A stretch of DNA of 7,051 nucleotides from JADLGF01 sp020849415 (GTDB lineage Bacteria; Chloroflexota; Chloroflexia; Thermomicrobiales; UBA6265), in assembly GCA_033812595.1 (NCBI GenBank), contig JAPXTJ010000147.1:1-7051 (forward strand), given 5' to 3'. The position numbers were made by a program, and so were the translations under genes. The notes beneath the pieces are model-generated. The model did not search any database, was not told where the DNA came from, and saw only the letters and a program-made list of their open reading frames with translations. Positions 5,897 through 7,051 of the stretch are shown here, piece after piece; the first letter of the stretch is position 1, and each line of letters opens with the position of its first letter.

Positions 5897-6850
5897 GTGT
5901 CGGGAATCGTCGTTGCCAGTGCTAACGGGAATGTCGGGATCGCCGCGTCCATCGCCGTGCTCCGGGCGGGAGGCTCGGCGGTCGATGCAGTCGTGGCCGG
6001 GATCAAACTGGTCGAGGCCAACCCACTCGATCACAGCGTCGGCTACTCCGGCCTGCCGAATCTGCTCGGCGAGGTCGAACTCGACGCCAGCGTGATGGAC
6101 GGCACCGGTCTGCGCGCCGGCTCGGTCGGCGCGCTCCACGGCTATCAGGATGCGGTCGCTCTGGCGCGTACGGTTATGGACACCATGCCGCACGTGCTTA
6201 TCGTCGGCGCCGGCGCCGATCGCCTCGCCTCCGAAAGTGGGCTGACCCCGGTCGACCTGCTAACCGATGAAGCCACGGCGATCTGGAAGCAACGCTTCGA
6301 GGAGATGGGCTCGACCGTCCCGGGCGAGCGTGACGCCTACCTCGGGCGCATCCGCGAAATCGTCGGACAGGCCGCCAGCGATCCACAGAAGGTCGGGCTC
6401 GACATCGAAGACATCCATGGCACCGTCAATTTCATCGCCCAGGACGCCACCGGCGCCATCGCCTGCGGGGTGAGCACCTCCGGCTGGGCCTGGAAATATC
6501 CCGGCCGCCTGGGCGATTCCCCGATCATCGGCGCCGGCAACTACGCTGACAACCGTTTCGGAGCGGCCGCCTGCACCGGGCGGGGCGAGATGGCGCAACG
6601 CTGCCTGACCGCGCACAGCGTCGTCACCTTCATGCGTTTCGGCATGAGCGTTTCGGCCGCACTCGAACAGGCGATGCTCGATCTGCGCCAGCTCGACGAT
6701 CCCTACCGCAGCGAGATGAACATCATCGCGCTCGATAAGGACGGCGCCCCTGCGGCGGCCTCCAGCGCGCTCGACAAGACCTACATCTACCAGCGCGTCA
6801 ATATGGATTCGCACGTCGAAGAACCCCGCGCGTACGTCCCGTACGAATAG
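5897..6850 (+). CDS. Glycosylasparaginase / isoaspartyl peptidase-type Ntn hydrolase (MEROPS T2)
   Basis: Member of the family that hydrolyses the amide bond of N4-(N-acetylglucosaminyl)-asparagine, asparagine or isoaspartyl peptides. The 317-residue precursor cuts itself to free a threonine that acts as the nucleophile. The N-terminal alpha part has SANGNVGIAASIAVLRAGGSAVDAV and the glycosylasparaginase-type DHSVGYSGLPN and VELDASVMDG. The cleavage site is IHGTVNF with T176 as nucleophile. Downstream, T194, R204 and D207 (KYPGRLGDSP) and T227-G228 (CTGRGE) have exactly the spacing of T170, R180, D183 and T203-G204 to T152 in the Flavobacterium (Elizabethkingia) enzyme. The residue before the nucleophile is glycine, where classical glycosylasparaginases have aspartate (HDT) and plant/IaaA-type enzymes have glycine. 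No signal peptide is seen, so it is probably cytoplasmic. Substrate cannot be fixed from sequence. It starts with GTG and may be the last gene of the run. Confidence 0.88.
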   Translation: MSGIVVASANGNVGIAASIAVLRAGGSAVDAVVAGIKLVEANPLDHSVGYSGLPNLLGEVELDASVMDGTGLRAGSVGALHGYQDAVALARTVMDTMPHVLIVGAGADRLASESGLTPVDLLTDEATAIWKQRFEEMGSTVPGERDAYLGRIREIVGQAASDPQKVGLDIEDIHGTVNFIAQDATGAIACGVSTSGWAWKYPGRLGDSPIIGAGNYADNRFGAAACTGRGEMAQRCLTAHSVVTFMRFGMSVSAALEQAMLDLRQLDDPYRSEMNIIALDKDGAPAAASSALDKTYIYQRVNMDSHVEEPRAYVPYE

Positions 6851-7051
6851 GGATTCCGACGCGTCCGTAACCAGCGATTTTCCGGGACAGGAAAACAACC
6901 CGTCACTCAGAGCCCGCAGGCGAAGAGACTCCCGCGAAGCGGCGGTGCACCACCGCACCGTGTCCTGGCGGAGGGCCGCTTCGCGGAAGACTCCTCGATC
7001 CCTGCTCTGAAAAAGACCACGCTCAAGGTGGGCTACCCCACTGGCTTCAAC
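6851..7051. other. Tail without a supported gene
   Basis: No ATG or TTG occurs on the + strand here; GTGs at 6945 and 6960 share a frame that stops at 7008-7010. The frame of the asparaginase stays open from its TAG (6848-6850) to the window end, and the last codons read LKKTTLKVGYPTGFN with GC-rich third positions, but a second + frame is open here too from 6871, so openness means little. Apart from the nested inverted repeat and a short hairpin (TTTTCC 6878-6883 with GGAAAA 6890-6895), I see nothing. Confidence 0.5.
6907..7010. repeat. Nested inverted repeat in the intergenic tail
   Basis: A large imperfect palindrome after the asparaginase gene. The outer arms TCAGAGC (6907-6913) and GCTCTGA (7004-7010) are perfect complements. 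The inner arms CCGCGAAGCGGC (6932-6943) and GCCGCTTCGCGG (6975-6986) pair over 12 bases. Short complementary patches lie between them (6925-6927 with 6991-6993; 6921-6923 with 6995-6997). Inside the inner arms, CGGTGC (6943-6948) can pair with GCACCG (6955-6960), or alternatively GCGGTG (6942-6947) with CACCGC (6951-6956). Each 12-base arm can also fold alone as CCGC-3 bases-GCGG. No T-run follows on either strand in the right place for a standard terminator, except a CTTTTTC on the - strand before the structure. It may be a dispersed intergenic palindromic repeat or a structured RNA. The repeat is directly visible; its function is not known. Confidence 0.7.

Noticed and set aside
6831..6845. 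CGTACG-TCC-CGTACG hairpin at the very end of the asparaginase gene as a terminator
   Set aside because: No T-run follows, and the bases encode the tyrosine-valine-proline-tyrosine end of the protein, so codon repetition explains it.
6878..6895. TTTTCC-GGGACA-GGAAAA hairpin 27 bases after the asparaginase stop as a terminator
   Set aside because: The stem is short and AT-rich, and no T-run follows it on the + strand. At most a weak stem.
6260..6958. Open frame on the - strand (232 codons) over the asparaginase gene and tail
   Set aside because: It covers the catalytic part of the asparaginase in antisense and shows no recognisable domain.
6939..6960. T-box leader antiterminator (AGGGTGGNACCGCG) in the tail, also at 7025-7041
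   Set aside because: On the - strand GGTGGTGCACCGC, and on the + strand AAGGTGGGCTACC, place three bases between TGG and ACC where the T-box needs one. No specifier stem or tRNA synthetase gene is visible.
6907..7010. tRNA-like gene, because the outer arms form a 7-base pair stem
   Set aside because: The bases before the 3' arm do not form a T arm (stem mismatches for either placement of CTCGATC), and no anticodon arm can be drawn.
6907..7010. Small SRP RNA (4.5S) based on size and hairpin shape
   Set aside because: The apical GGAAG...AGCAG motif is missing on both strands.

Overview
The window is a compact, GC-rich (roughly 60-65% by eye) bacterial segment with all recognisable genes on the + strand. 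There is no CRISPR array, insertion sequence, phage gene or tRNA/rRNA gene. Codon use, the alternative GTG starts and the mix of core genes would fit Chloroflexota (for example Thermomicrobia-like lineages). That placement is an inference with modest confidence; no taxonomic marker in the window is decisive.

Layout: 1-533 is the 3' part of an unrecognised, possibly exported, protein. Then comes a tightly packed run: aroQ (540-1025, shikimate pathway), an M24B Xaa-Pro peptidase (1018-2142), efp (2139-2696, elongation factor P), accB (2722-3180, biotin carrier protein of acetyl-CoA carboxylase), xseA (3198-4475) and xseB (4498-4806), the two subunits of exodeoxyribonuclease VII, and an AIR-synthase/HypE-like ATP-binding protein (4812-5849). 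After a 47-base gap with a good ribosome binding site comes a glycosylasparaginase-type Ntn hydrolase (5897-6850). The last 201 bases (6851-7051) hold no supported gene but contain a large nested inverted repeat (6907-7010).

Stop/start overlaps (8 and 4 bases) and gaps of 5-25 bases suggest that aroQ to the HypE-like gene is one transcription unit, with its promoter upstream of the window. The genes do not form one pathway. They serve aromatic amino acid synthesis, peptide turnover, relief of polyproline stalling in translation, fatty acid synthesis and DNA repair. The order aroQ - M24 peptidase - efp - accB - xseA - xseB is nonetheless the order known from the Bacillus subtilis yqhS-yqhT-efp...accB...xseA-xseB region, with the intervening genes (spoIIIA, accC, nusB, folD) absent.

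I see no clearly new multi-gene system. The points most worth a second look are: an EF-P with arginine at the tip residue that is usually lysine; a HypE-like protein lacking the C-terminal cysteine that HypE chemistry needs; an asparaginase with glycine instead of aspartate before its nucleophile threonine; an accB without accC; and the structured element at the right-hand end.
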